This document shows positions 8,835 to 17,090 of a DNA stretch of 64,000 bases, in pieces (the stretch's first letter is position 1; each line of letters begins with the position of its first letter). The stretch spans positions 868,001 through 932,000 of the forward strand of contig NZ_ML769312.1 in NCBI RefSeq assembly GCF_009720365.1, given 5' to 3'. This DNA comes from Catellatospora paridis. Lineage in GTDB: Bacteria > Actinomycetota > Actinomycetes > Mycobacteriales > Micromonosporaceae. The notes under the pieces are model-generated. The model did no database searches. It was given only the letters and a program-made list of their open reading frames with translations, and had not been told where the DNA came from. The translations under genes and the position numbers were made by a program.

Positions 8835-10457
8835 ATGCCGGACGCCCTGACATACAAGATCGCCGATTCTGTGACCGAGGAGCGGGGCATCCATCGGCTC
8901 AACCACCGCACGTTTGCCGGGGAGATCCCGCAGCACGCAGCCAACCCGCAAGGCCTGCTGGTGGACCGGTTCCACGCGGAGAACACGTATGCCGTCTGCC
9001 TGGACGGCGACGAGGTGGTCGGGATGGTCTGCGGGCGCACCGCGCGGCCGTTCTCACTGGACGGCAAGCTGTCCGGACTGGACCGGCACCTGCCCGCCGG
9101 GCGCAAGCCGGTGGAGGTGCGGCTGCTGGCCGTCGACCCGCGCTACCGCCGGGGCACGATCCTGCCCCGGCTGCTCGCCATGATCGCCGAGCACTTCGCG
9201 GCCCGCGGCTGCGACCTGGCCGTGCTGTCGGGCACCACGCGCGCGCTGGAGATGTACCGGCGCATGGGCTGCGTCCCGTTCGGCCCGCTCACCGGGGAGC
9301 CGGGCGCACAGTTCCAGCCGATGTACCTGACCATCGAGGACGGCCGCCGGCAGACCTGGACCGGCCTGTCCGGCAACGGGCGGGTGGTGACCGAGCGGGC
9401 CGCGGCGGTCGGGCTGCCGGAGAATCTGCTGCCGGGGCCGGTGTCGGTCGCGCCCGAGGTCGCCGCCGCGTTCGGCCGCCCACCCGCCTACCACCGCTCG
9501 CCCGAGCACCAGGCGCTCGTGGACGCGCTGCACCGCCGCCTGGCCGCGTTCGTGCAGGCCCGCCACGCGCAACTGCTGCTCGGCTCGGGCACCGTCGCCA
9601 ACGACGCCGTCGCCGCCCAGCTGCGGCTGCTCGACCGTCCCGGGGTCGTGCTGGCGTACGGCGAGTTCGGCGAGCGGCTGGCCGACCACGCCGCCCGGAC
9701 CGGCCTCGACCATGCGGTGCTGGCCGGGCCGTGGGGAGCACCGCTGCCCTGGCCCGCGATCGAACGGGCCGTCGCCGGGCTGCCCACGGGCGGCTGGCTG
9801 TGGACGGTGCACTGCGAGACCTCCACCGGGCAGCTGGTCGACCTGCCCCGGCTGACCCGGCTGTGCGCGGCCGCCGGGGTGCGGCTGTGCGTCGACGCGA
9901 TCAGCTCGGTCGGCACGGTGCCAGTGGACCTGTCGGGGGCGTACCTGGCCACCGGCACCAGCGGCAAGGCGCTCGGCGGTTACCCCGGGCTGTCGATGGT
10001 GTTCCTGCAGGAGCTGCCCCGGTCGTCGCCCGGCCTGATCCCCCGCTACCTGGACCTGGGCTGCTACGCCGAGGCCGGCGGGATCGCGTACACCCAGTCC
10101 TCGAACCTGGTCGCGGCCCTGGACAAGGCGCTTTCGATCACCGACTGGCCGGACCGGTACACCCGGCTGGCCCGGGCCGCGACGTGGCTGGACGCCCGGC
10201 TGCGCCGCCTCGGACTCGGCGTGGTCGCCTCGCGCGCGGAGGCCGCCCCCGGCATCGTCACGATCGCGCTGCCCGCCGCGCTCCCGGCCGCGGCGGTCGG
10301 GGCGGAGCTGGAGCAGGCGGGCTACCTGCTCGCGTACCAGAGCGGCTACCTGCGCGACCGCAACTGGCTGCAGATCAGCCTGATGGGCCGGTGGACCTGG
10401 CCGGCCCTGCGCGGCCTGGTGGCGGCGCTGACCGCCGCGACCGGCCGTGTCGCCTGA
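8835..10457 (+). CDS. GNAT acetyltransferase - class V aminotransferase fusion
   Basis: 540 residues with two enzymatic domains. Residues ~1-180 look like a GNAT N-acetyltransferase: 'VRLLAVDPRYRRGTILPRLL' is the acetyl-CoA-binding segment and 'RALEMYRRMGCVPFGPLTGE' the C-terminal part. Residues ~190-540 are a class V PLP aminotransferase of the alanine-glyoxylate/2-aminoethylphosphonate type: 'VDALHRRLAAFVQ', 'LLLGSGTVANDAV', 'CVDAISSVGTVPVD' and the PLP lysine at about residue 378 in 'TGTSGKALGGYPG'. The frame is continuous with no stop or obvious internal start. An acetylation and a transamination step in one pathway is the natural inference; the pathway is unknown. Confidence 0.82.
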   Translation: MPDALTYKIADSVTEERGIHRLNHRTFAGEIPQHAANPQGLLVDRFHAENTYAVCLDGDEVVGMVCGRTARPFSLDGKLSGLDRHLPAGRKPVEVRLLAVDPRYRRGTILPRLLAMIAEHFAARGCDLAVLSGTTRALEMYRRMGCVPFGPLTGEPGAQFQPMYLTIEDGRRQTWTGLSGNGRVVTERAAAVGLPENLLPGPVSVAPEVAAAFGRPPAYHRSPEHQALVDALHRRLAAFVQARHAQLLLGSGTVANDAVAAQLRLLDRPGVVLAYGEFGERLADHAARTGLDHAVLAGPWGAPLPWPAIERAVAGLPTGGWLWTVHCETSTGQLVDLPRLTRLCAAAGVRLCVDAISSVGTVPVDLSGAYLATGTSGKALGGYPGLSMVFLQELPRSSPGLIPRYLDLGCYAEAGGIAYTQSSNLVAALDKALSITDWPDRYTRLARAATWLDARLRRLGLGVVASRAEAAPGIVTIALPAALPAAAVGAELEQAGYLLAYQSGYLRDRNWLQISLMGRWTWPALRGLVAALTAATGRVA

Positions 10458-10593
10458 CCAGGCATTCTCACCTGCCACCACGCGTTGCGGAACCTGCCGG
10501 GCGCAGGCATCGTCCACGACCGATGCCGAGAAGTCGGGCACACCCGGGAACCGCACGCCACCGACCGCCGACCAACGCTGACCGAGCCGCCTC

Positions 10594-10623
10594 GGCCGAC
10601 GTCGCTCCGCTGCGACCTCGGCC
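10594..10623. terminator. GC-rich hairpin between fusion gene and DyP operon
   Basis: Arms 10594-10605 and 10612-10623 pair over 12 bases with one mismatch around a 6-nt loop; flanking bases 10582-10588 and 10625-10631 (CCGAGCC/GGCTCGG) can extend the stem. It sits 137 nt after the aminotransferase stop and just before the DyP gene. A terminator of the upstream gene or a leader structure are both possible. Confidence 0.4.
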
Positions 10624-10641
10624 CGGCTCGGCGTCGGTGCG

Positions 10642-13239
10642 GTGATGGGGAGGATTGTGGATATCTCGGTGATGGCGACGCGTCGTGCGCTGCACTGGCT
10701 GCTTGCCGTGGTCGCCGGGCTGGCGGCGGCGGTGCTGCCGGCGGGCGCGGCCTGGGCGCACGAGGTCGGTGGAGTCGGCGCGACCAACTTCACCACCACG
10801 CTGTCCGCGCTGTCGCCCGCCGTGCCCGGCGTCAACCTGGCCGTCGTCGAGAACGGCTCCCGCCTCGAACTGCGCAACACCACCGCCCGCGAGGTCGTGG
10901 TACGCGGCTACGGCGACGAGCCGTACGCCCGCATCGGCCCCGACGGCGTCTGGCTCAACGACAGCTCGCCCGCCACCTACCTCAACACCGACCGGTTCGC
11001 CAGCACGACCGTGCCCGCCGACGCCGACCCCGCCGCCCCGCCGCGCTGGCGCAAGATCTCCGACGAGACCGTGCACCGCTGGCACGACCACCGCATCCAC
11101 TGGATGCTCAGCACCCTGCCCACCGCCGTCGCCGCCGCCCCGACGGCCGCGCACCGGGTATCGGACTGGCACGTCGACCTCGACTACGGCGGCACGGTCC
11201 TGTCCGCGACCGGCTCCCTCGACTGGGTCCCCGGCCCCTCCCCCACCCCCTGGTACCTGCTCGCCGCCGCCGCGGCACTGCTCGTCGTAGGCGCGGTGTT
11301 CACCCGCCGGGCGCACGCCCTGATCGCCGCCGCGCTGGGGGCGCTGATCGCCGCCGACGTGCTGCACGCTGCCGGCATCGCGCTGGTCACCGCGGGCAAC
11401 GTGCCCGAACGCCTCAGCGCGTTCCTCGGCGACGGCATGACCGGCCTGCTCATCTGGCCGTTCGGCCTGGTAGCGGCGGTGCTGATCGCCAAGCGGGCGA
11501 CCTTCCTCGGGTTCGTGGCGATGGGCGTCGGCGGGCTGCTGTCCTCGATGATGGCGCTCGACGACGCGCCGGTGTGGTGGCGCTCCTCGGCCCCGTCGGC
11601 GCTGCCCACCGACCTGAACCGCGCGGGCGTGGCCGTGGTCGTCGGCCTCGGCGCGGGCCTGCTGCTGGCCGGCCCGCTGCTGTGGCGGCGCTTCAAGCCC
11701 GCGTCCCATCGGACGACCGGCAGCCCGACCTCGACCGCAGAGGGCGACTTCGCCGACAGCGGCCCCCAGGTCGCTGCGCACCTCGGCGCGGCCACGCCCG
11801 GCTCGCCCGAAACTCGCGCGGCCGACGAAACCGCCGAAGGTGCGGCGGTCGGCGGCATGCCGGTGGACAGCACCTCCCGCGGCGACGGCAGCGCGGGCGA
11901 ACACGACAGTGCGCCCCCGGTGGTGCTGGGTGCCCGCGCCGCCCGGGCAGCGGCGTCCCCCACGCCCGACGATGCGGCGCAGCCGGAGCAGGCCGGAGCA
12001 GGCACCGTGGGCCGCCGTGGCTTCGCCGGAACTCTGGCCGCGGGCGGGGTCGGGGCGATCCTCGGCGCGGCGGGCGGCATCGCCGCGGGGACACCCGGCG
12101 AACCGGCGGCGCCGACCGGCGGCCCTCCAGCCGAGCCCCTGTCGGGTGTCGGCGCGACCCGGATCGCGTTCCACGGCGAGCGTCAGGCGGGCATCACCAC
12201 CCCGGCCCGCCCGCAGGCCCGGTTGCGGATCGTCGCATTCGATCTGGCCGACGGCGTCGACCGGGCCGGGCTGCAGAGTCTGCTGCGCCGCTGGACCCAG
12301 GCCGCCGCGCAGCTCAGCCAGGGCCTGCCATTGGGCGACAGTGGCGACGACGTGGTCACCGGATCGGGTCCGTCGTCACTGACGGTCACCGTCGGGTTCG
12401 GGCCGAGCCTGTTCGGCAAGGCGGGCCTGCCCGCCTCCGACCGGCCCGCCGAACTCACCCCGCTGCCCGCATTCCCCGGCGAGCAGCTGGACCCGGCGCG
12501 CAGCGACGGCGACCTGTGCCTGCTGGTGAACGCCGACGACGCGCTCGTCGCATTCCGCGCCGCCCGCGCGCTGACCCGCCTCGCCGCCCCGCAGGCCCGG
12601 GTGCGCTGGCAGCTCGACGGGTTCAACAACAGCCCCGGCGTCACGCCCACGGCCGCCACCGGCCGCAACCTGATGGGGCAGCTCGACGGCACCAACAACC
12701 CGCAGCCCACCGACGAGGACTTCACCGCGAAGGTGTACGTCACCGACCCGGCCGCCCCGGCCTGGCTGCGCGGCGGGTCCGTGCTGGTCGTGCGGCGCAT
12801 CCGGATGCTGCTCGACGACTGGGACGCCCACCCGCGCGAGGCGCAGGAGCGGGTCATCGGGCGGCGCAAGGACTCCGGCGCGCCGCTGAGCGGCGGTGAG
12901 GAGCGCACCCCGGCGAACTTCGGCACGACGGCCGGCGACGGCACGCTGGCCATCCCCGCCGACGCGCACATCCGCCTGGCCACACCCGCGTTCAACAACG
13001 GCGCGGCGATGCTGCGGCGCGGCTACTCGTACAGCGAAGGCGACGCGGCCGGGCTGATCTTCCTGGCCTGGCAGGCCGATCCGCGGCGCGGTTTCGTCCC
13101 CGTCCAGCAGCGCCTGGCCGCCGCCGACGCACTCAATCGCTTCACCAGGCACGAGACCAGTGCCCTGTTCGCGATGCCACACGGCGTCACCCCCGGCGGC
13201 CACCTCGGCCAGGACCTTTTCGGAGAGGACCCGGCATGA
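10642..13239 (+). CDS. Multi-pass membrane protein fused to Tat-type DyP peroxidase
   Basis: 865 residues. Residues ~1-40 form a Sec signal peptide; ~41-190 is an extracytoplasmic domain with a His cluster (HRWHDHRIHWM); ~195-355 holds about five membrane spans ending in a basic WRRF. An Ala/Pro/Thr-rich linker (~356-450) leads to an internal twin-arginine motif GRRGFAGTL and hydrophobic stretch, then an EfeB-like dye-decolorising peroxidase (~495-865). Peroxidase signatures: GFGPSLFGK, DLCLLVNADDALVAF, GRNLMGQLDGTNNP with the GxxDG Asp at ~682, heme-ligand His ~776 in DAHIRLATPAFNNG, RRGYSYSEGD. EfeB is normally a separate exported protein. Alternative starts are ATG 10645 and ATG 10672. It overlaps the cupredoxin gene by 4 nt. 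Likely role: heme peroxidase in extracytoplasmic iron or copper handling. Confidence 0.82.
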   Translation: MMGRIVDISVMATRRALHWLLAVVAGLAAAVLPAGAAWAHEVGGVGATNFTTTLSALSPAVPGVNLAVVENGSRLELRNTTAREVVVRGYGDEPYARIGPDGVWLNDSSPATYLNTDRFASTTVPADADPAAPPRWRKISDETVHRWHDHRIHWMLSTLPTAVAAAPTAAHRVSDWHVDLDYGGTVLSATGSLDWVPGPSPTPWYLLAAAAALLVVGAVFTRRAHALIAAALGALIAADVLHAAGIALVTAGNVPERLSAFLGDGMTGLLIWPFGLVAAVLIAKRATFLGFVAMGVGGLLSSMMALDDAPVWWRSSAPSALPTDLNRAGVAVVVGLGAGLLLAGPLLWRRFKPASHRTTGSPTSTAEGDFADSGPQVAAHLGAATPGSPETRAADETAEGAAVGGMPVDSTSRGDGSAGEHDSAPPVVLGARAARAAASPTPDDAAQPEQAGAGTVGRRGFAGTLAAGGVGAILGAAGGIAAGTPGEPAAPTGGPPAEPLSGVGATRIAFHGERQAGITTPARPQARLRIVAFDLADGVDRAGLQSLLRRWTQAAAQLSQGLPLGDSGDDVVTGSGPSSLTVTVGFGPSLFGKAGLPASDRPAELTPLPAFPGEQLDPARSDGDLCLLVNADDALVAFRAARALTRLAAPQARVRWQLDGFNNSPGVTPTAATGRNLMGQLDGTNNPQPTDEDFTAKVYVTDPAAPAWLRGGSVLVVRRIRMLLDDWDAHPREAQERVIGRRKDSGAPLSGGEERTPANFGTTAGDGTLAIPADAHIRLATPAFNNGAAMLRRGYSYSEGDAAGLIFLAWQADPRRGFVPVQQRLAAADALNRFTRHETSALFAMPHGVTPGGHLGQDLFGEDPA
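11995..12009 (+). promoter_or_regulatory. Candidate internal start site for a free DyP peroxidase
   Basis: Inside the fused gene, GGAG at 11995-11998 lies 8 nt before an in-frame GTG at 12007, which is directly followed by codons for GRRGFAGTL. Initiation here would give a 410-residue protein starting MGRRGF, the normal length and N-terminus of a Tat-exported EfeB-type peroxidase. A separate DyP product may thus be made besides, or instead of, the fusion. Confidence 0.45.
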
Positions 13240-13718
13240 CGCCCCCGCCCCGCCCGACGACTTCGCCGCTGCTGCGGACGCTCTCCCAACTGCTGGCGCT
13301 GACCGGTGCGCTCGCGTCGACGTTCGCCGTGTCCGGGTGTGCGCTGTGGGGCCTGGAGGGCGGGCCCGATGCCGAGGGCGCGGCCACGCCGCCCGCCGCC
13401 GCCACCGCAGCGCCCGCGGTGCAGGCTGTTCAGGGTTCCGACGGCGTGCAGCGCATCGAGATCACGGTGGACGACGAGCTGCGGCTGACCCCGCAGGTGG
13501 TGGCGGCGCGGCCGGGCAGGATCGAGCTGACGTTCCGCAACGTCGGCCTGACTCCGCACGACATCGCGCTGCGCATCCCGGCTGCCACGGGCACCGGCAA
13601 CATCAACGGCTCGGCCACCGACACCCTCACCGTCGAGATCACCCAACCCGGCACCTACCCCATGCCCTGCCTCTACCACGGCACCTCCGGCATGCGCGGC
13701 ACCCTCCAGATCCGCTGA
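13236..13718 (+). CDS. Cupredoxin-domain lipoprotein
   Basis: 160 residues, start ATG overlapping the stop of the DyP gene (ATGA), so translationally coupled. An N-terminal hydrophobic stretch ends in a lipobox with 'FAVSGC'. After a Pro/Ala linker comes a single cupredoxin fold: 'ITVDDELRLTPQVVAARPG', then 'VGLTPHDIAL' (first His ligand) and 'PMPCLYHGTSGMRGTLQI' which supplies Cys, His and Met as in type-1 copper sites. It would bind copper (or iron, as in EfeO-like cupredoxin modules) outside the membrane and probably partners the upstream peroxidase in electron transfer. Confidence 0.85.
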   Translation: MTPPPRPTTSPLLRTLSQLLALTGALASTFAVSGCALWGLEGGPDAEGAATPPAAATAAPAVQAVQGSDGVQRIEITVDDELRLTPQVVAARPGRIELTFRNVGLTPHDIALRIPAATGTGNINGSATDTLTVEITQPGTYPMPCLYHGTSGMRGTLQIR

Positions 13719-13726
13719 TCCCTTGA

Positions 13727-13772
13727 ATCTTGACGACTTGTGGTAACCAGGACGACCACAAGTCGCCAAGAT
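13727..13772. terminator. Bidirectional hairpin between convergent genes
   Basis: Arms 13727-13744 and 13755-13772 (ATCTTGACGACTTGTGGT and its near-complement) pair over 18 bases with one mismatch around a 10-nt loop. It lies 9 nt after the cupredoxin stop and 22 nt before the end of the convergent EamA gene, as expected for a shared terminator. Its AT-richer stem differs from the GC-only hairpins elsewhere in the window. Confidence 0.75.
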
Positions 13773-13793
13773 CCCGAAGCCATCAGCCGGCCG

Positions 13794-14789
13794 TCATGAG
13801 CCTGCGGAGGCCAGGTCGGGCCGTGGCAGGCCGCGGGTGGCCTCGGCTGGTTCAGGTGGGTCGGCTGGGCGGTTCGAGTCGGCCGGTCCCCGTCGTGGGG
13901 TGGCCCGATCCTGTTTGACCGAGGTCGTCGCGCCGAGGACCAGGCCGCCTGCCACGATCAGCACGCCGAGCACCTGGCTGAGGTCCGGCAGTGCACGGTC
14001 CTGTAGGGACGCGGCGACGAGCGTGGCGGCGGGGACCACCCCGGTGAACATGCCCGCCCGTTCGACGCCGAGCTTGCCCAGCCCGGTGAACCAGGCCAGG
14101 AACGCGACCACGGTCATCATCACGGCCAGGTAGAGCAGCGTGAGCAGCTCGGTCGCATCCGGCGGCCGCAGTCGGCCCGCCTCCCCGGTGACCAGGGCCG
14201 CGACAGCCAGCATCGGCACCGCCAGGGCACAGCTCCACGCCGACACCCGCACCGCGCCGAGCCGGGGCAGCACCTCCGCGGCGAGCAGCGAGAACATCAC
14301 CTCGCAGACGAGCGTGCCCAGGGCGGCGAGGGTACCGACGCTGTCCGCCGCGCCGGTGCCGTGGACCAGGGCGGTGCCGCCGACGACGATCAGCGCGGCA
14401 GTGACCAGGCGGGCGGCGGGGCGCTCGCGGCGCAGCAACGGACCGGTGAGGGCGAGGCCGAGCGGCGCGGCCCCGACGACGGTGCCGACCACAGCCGGGT
14501 CGGCGTGTCCCAGGGCGGTCAGCAGCAGCGTGTTGAACAGCGCCAGGCCGAACAGCGCGACCCCGGCCAGCACCATCAGGTCGCGGCGGCCGGGTCGCCC
14601 GGCACCGACCCGCAGTCGCGGGAACAGCCGCAGCAGCGCGGCCAGCAGGGCGGCGGCCAGCGCGTAGCGCATGGTCTGCCCGGTGAGCATCGGGTAGTCG
14701 AGCAGCAGCCGGCTCAGGCTGAACGAGCCGCCAAGGATGATCATGCCGAAGGTGCACAGAGCCGCTCCGGCGAGGCTGTCACGGTTCAC
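13794..14789 (-). CDS. EamA/DMT family transporter
   Basis: 331-residue membrane protein of the drug/metabolite transporter superfamily with two EamA repeats and about ten hydrophobic spans (first: ALCTFGMIILGGSFSLSRLL). 'VVGAAPLGLALTGPLLRRERP' is the typical end of the first EamA repeat and 'GVVPAATLVAASLQDRALPD' sits in the second. Such proteins export amino acids, metabolites or drugs; the substrate is not readable. It is divergent (67 nt) from a MocR regulator, which in such pairs usually controls the transporter. Confidence 0.85.
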   Translation of the reverse strand: MNRDSLAGAALCTFGMIILGGSFSLSRLLLDYPMLTGQTMRYALAAALLAALLRLFPRLRVGAGRPGRRDLMVLAGVALFGLALFNTLLLTALGHADPAVVGTVVGAAPLGLALTGPLLRRERPAARLVTAALIVVGGTALVHGTGAADSVGTLAALGTLVCEVMFSLLAAEVLPRLGAVRVSAWSCALAVPMLAVAALVTGEAGRLRPPDATELLTLLYLAVMMTVVAFLAWFTGLGKLGVERAGMFTGVVPAATLVAASLQDRALPDLSQVLGVLIVAGGLVLGATTSVKQDRATPRRGPADSNRPADPPEPAEATRGLPRPDLASAGS

Positions 14790-14856
14790 GCCCTGACGTT
14801 ATGGTCGACAGTGGTATCCCAGACAGGGCCACTCGACGCTTGGAATCGAGGACCAC

Positions 14857-16224
14857 TTGGCGGTACGCGAAGCGCTGGTCGACCTGGACCGGGCTCGCCC
14901 CGGTGTCGGCGAGCGGCTGACGGGGGCGCTGCGTGAGGCCATCTCCGGGCGGCGCATCCCGCCGGGCACCCGGCTGCCGTCCAGCCGGGACCTCGCCGCC
15001 GACCTCGGCGTGTCCCGCGGCCTGGTGGTGAGCGCATACGAGCAGCTGGTGGCCGAGGGGCGGCTGGTGAGCCGGCGCGGCTCCGGCACCGTCGTCGCAC
15101 CCTTGTCCGACGCGGCCCCCGACCATGGGCACCCGTCACCCGCGCCCGCGCCGGCCGGTGTCGCTCCCCTGCGCCCCGGCGTTCCTGACCTGGGCATGTT
15201 CCCGCGGGCGGCGTGGCGGCGGGCGTACGAGCGTGCCCTGGCCTCGGCGCTGGACACCGATCTGGACTACACCGACCCGGCCGGCGTGCCCCGGCTGCGC
15301 GCCGAGTTGGCGGGCTACCTGGGCCGGGTCCGTGCGGCCCGGTTGGGCGCGGACGCGGTCGTGGTCACCACGGGCGCGGCCCAGGCGCTGAGCCTGCTGG
15401 GCCGGGTGCTGGCTGCACGCGGCATGGTCGAGGTCGGCGTCGAGGATCCGGGCAGCGCGGGCATCCGCGACCACCTGCTCGCGCACGGGCTGCGCCTGCG
15501 GCCGGTGCCCGTGGACGACCGCGGGCTGGTGGTGTCGGCGCTGGGCGGCGTGCGAGCGGTGTTCGTGACGCCCGCGCACCAGTTCCCGGTCGGCGCGGTG
15601 CTGGCGCCGGACCGCCGCGCCGAGCTGATCGCCTGGGCCCGGCGCACCGGCGGTCTGGTCATCGAGGACGACTATGACGCCGAGTTCCGTTACGACCGCG
15701 AGCCGGTCGGCTGCCTGCAGGGGCTCGCCCCGGACGTGGTCGCGCTGGTCGGCTCGGCCAGCAAGGCGCTCGCGCCGGGCCTGCGGCGCGGCTGGCTGGT
15801 CCCGCCGCCTGCCTGGCTGGCCGCGGTGCGCCAGGCCAAGTGCGACGCCGACATGGGCGGCTCGGCCCTGGAGCAGCTCGCCTTCGCCGAACTCCTCGCG
15901 AGCGGCGGCTACGACCGGCACCTGCGGCGGGCCCGCCGGGCCCAGCGCACCCGCCGCGATGCGCTGGTCGAGGCGCTGCGACGGTATCTGCCGCAGGTCC
16001 GCGTCTCCGGTATCGCCGCGGGTTTGCACCTGGTGGCCGAGCTGCCGGCCGGGGTCGACGACCGGGCGCTGGCCGCCCGGGCCCGCGCCGCCGGGCTGGG
16101 CCCGCTGGCGCTGTCCGACCTGCGCCTGGGCGCGACCGGTCCGCCCGGCCTGGTGCTGGGTTACGCCGCGCGGTCCCCCGACGAGCTGGCGGCGGCGGTG
16201 GCGGCACTGGCCCGACTTCTGTAA
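14857..16224 (+). CDS. MocR/PdxR-type GntR-aminotransferase regulator
   Basis: 455 residues. Residues ~10-80 are a GntR winged helix ('LREAISGRRIPPGTRLPSSR', 'LGVSRGLVVSAYEQLVAEG', 'RRGSGTVV'). Residues ~105-455 are an aspartate-aminotransferase fold with the PLP lysine in 'GSASKALAPGLRRGW' and 'IEDDYDAEFRYDREP', the hallmark MocR segment. The start is TTG with GAGGA just upstream. It faces the EamA gene over 67 nt that contain an imperfect inverted repeat (AGTGG at 14810, CCACT at 14829), a candidate operator. MocR proteins sense vitamin B6 or PLP adducts of amino compounds; the ligand here is unknown. Confidence 0.9.
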   Translation: MAVREALVDLDRARPGVGERLTGALREAISGRRIPPGTRLPSSRDLAADLGVSRGLVVSAYEQLVAEGRLVSRRGSGTVVAPLSDAAPDHGHPSPAPAPAGVAPLRPGVPDLGMFPRAAWRRAYERALASALDTDLDYTDPAGVPRLRAELAGYLGRVRAARLGADAVVVTTGAAQALSLLGRVLAARGMVEVGVEDPGSAGIRDHLLAHGLRLRPVPVDDRGLVVSALGGVRAVFVTPAHQFPVGAVLAPDRRAELIAWARRTGGLVIEDDYDAEFRYDREPVGCLQGLAPDVVALVGSASKALAPGLRRGWLVPPPAWLAAVRQAKCDADMGGSALEQLAFAELLASGGYDRHLRRARRAQRTRRDALVEALRRYLPQVRVSGIAAGLHLVAELPAGVDDRALAARARAAGLGPLALSDLRLGATGPPGLVLGYAARSPDELAAAVAALARLL

Positions 16225-16318
16225 CGACCCCAAATGCGAGGGCACTTAACACATCGGCGCACATGATCACCTGGTGGTCCGTGATCGTCTCATCCCGCGG
16301 CGGTGGCAATCTGATCGT

Positions 16319-16993
16319 GTGTCACGCCCCTCCGGTCCCGCCGAGCACTGGCAGTCCGTCTACGACCGCACCGCCCCGCACCAGGCCAGCTGGTACCAGG
16401 CCGAGTCCGCCATGTCCATGCGGCTCGTCGAGTCAGCCGGCCCCGGCCGCTCCGTCATCGACGTCGGAGCCGGCGCCTCCACCCTCGTCGACGCGCTGCT
16501 CGACCGCGGTTACACCGACGTGACCGTGCTGGACATCGCCCCCGCGGCGCTCGAGGTCGCGCGCCGGCGGGTCGGCGCACGCGCCGGCGCCGCGCACTGG
16601 ATGAGCCGCGATCTGCTCACGTGGGCGCCGCTGCGGCACTACGACGTGTGGCACGACCGCGCGGTGTTCCACTTCCTCACCGACCCGGCCGACCGCGACC
16701 GCTACCGCCGCGTGCTCGACGCCGCCGTCGCGCCCGGCGGCCAGATCGTCATCGGCGTGTTCTCCGAGGCCGGCCCGGAGACGTGCTCGGGCCTGCCGGT
16801 GGCTCGTTTCCACCAGGAGAGCCTGGCCGTGCAGTTCCCCGGCTTCCAGGTGGTGCAGGTCGAGCGCGAGCACCACTACACCCCGGGCGGCGAGTTGCAG
16901 CCGTTCCTGTGGCTGCGGCTGGCGCGTACGCCCGGCACCGGCCCGTCGGAGTGGCGGCCCGAGCCGGCGCCGCGACCCGGACGTCTGTACTGA
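16319..16993 (+). CDS. Class I SAM-dependent methyltransferase
   Basis: 224 residues from the chosen GTG (M-S-R-P-S-G); an upstream in-frame ATG at 16274 adds residues with no family character. The SAM-binding loop is 'SVIDVGAGASTLVDALLDRG' followed by 'TVLDIAPAALEVARRR', then 'HDRAVFHFLTDPADRDRYRR' and 'VAPGGQIVIGVFSEAG'. The 'GPETCSGLPVARFHQESL' region resembles thiopurine/tellurite-type methyltransferases, so a small or thiol substrate is possible. It stands alone between MocR and a strong terminator. Confidence 0.82.
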   Translation: MSRPSGPAEHWQSVYDRTAPHQASWYQAESAMSMRLVESAGPGRSVIDVGAGASTLVDALLDRGYTDVTVLDIAPAALEVARRRVGARAGAAHWMSRDLLTWAPLRHYDVWHDRAVFHFLTDPADRDRYRRVLDAAVAPGGQIVIGVFSEAGPETCSGLPVARFHQESLAVQFPGFQVVQVEREHHYTPGGELQPFLWLRLARTPGTGPSEWRPEPAPRPGRLY

Positions 16994-16994
16994 T

Positions 16995-17031
16995 CCGTCG
17001 TGATCCGCGGTCGCCCCGCGGATCACGACGG
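16995..17031 (+). terminator. Strong intrinsic terminator hairpin
   Basis: Perfect 16-bp arms 16995-17010 and 17016-17031 around a 5-nt loop, starting directly after the methyltransferase stop. There is no U-tract, as is common for actinobacterial terminators. Confidence 0.85.
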
Positions 17032-17090
17032 CCCCCCAGGTCGCGGCCGGGGACCGTCGTGCTTGGACTATGCGAGCTAGGCTCGCCGCC

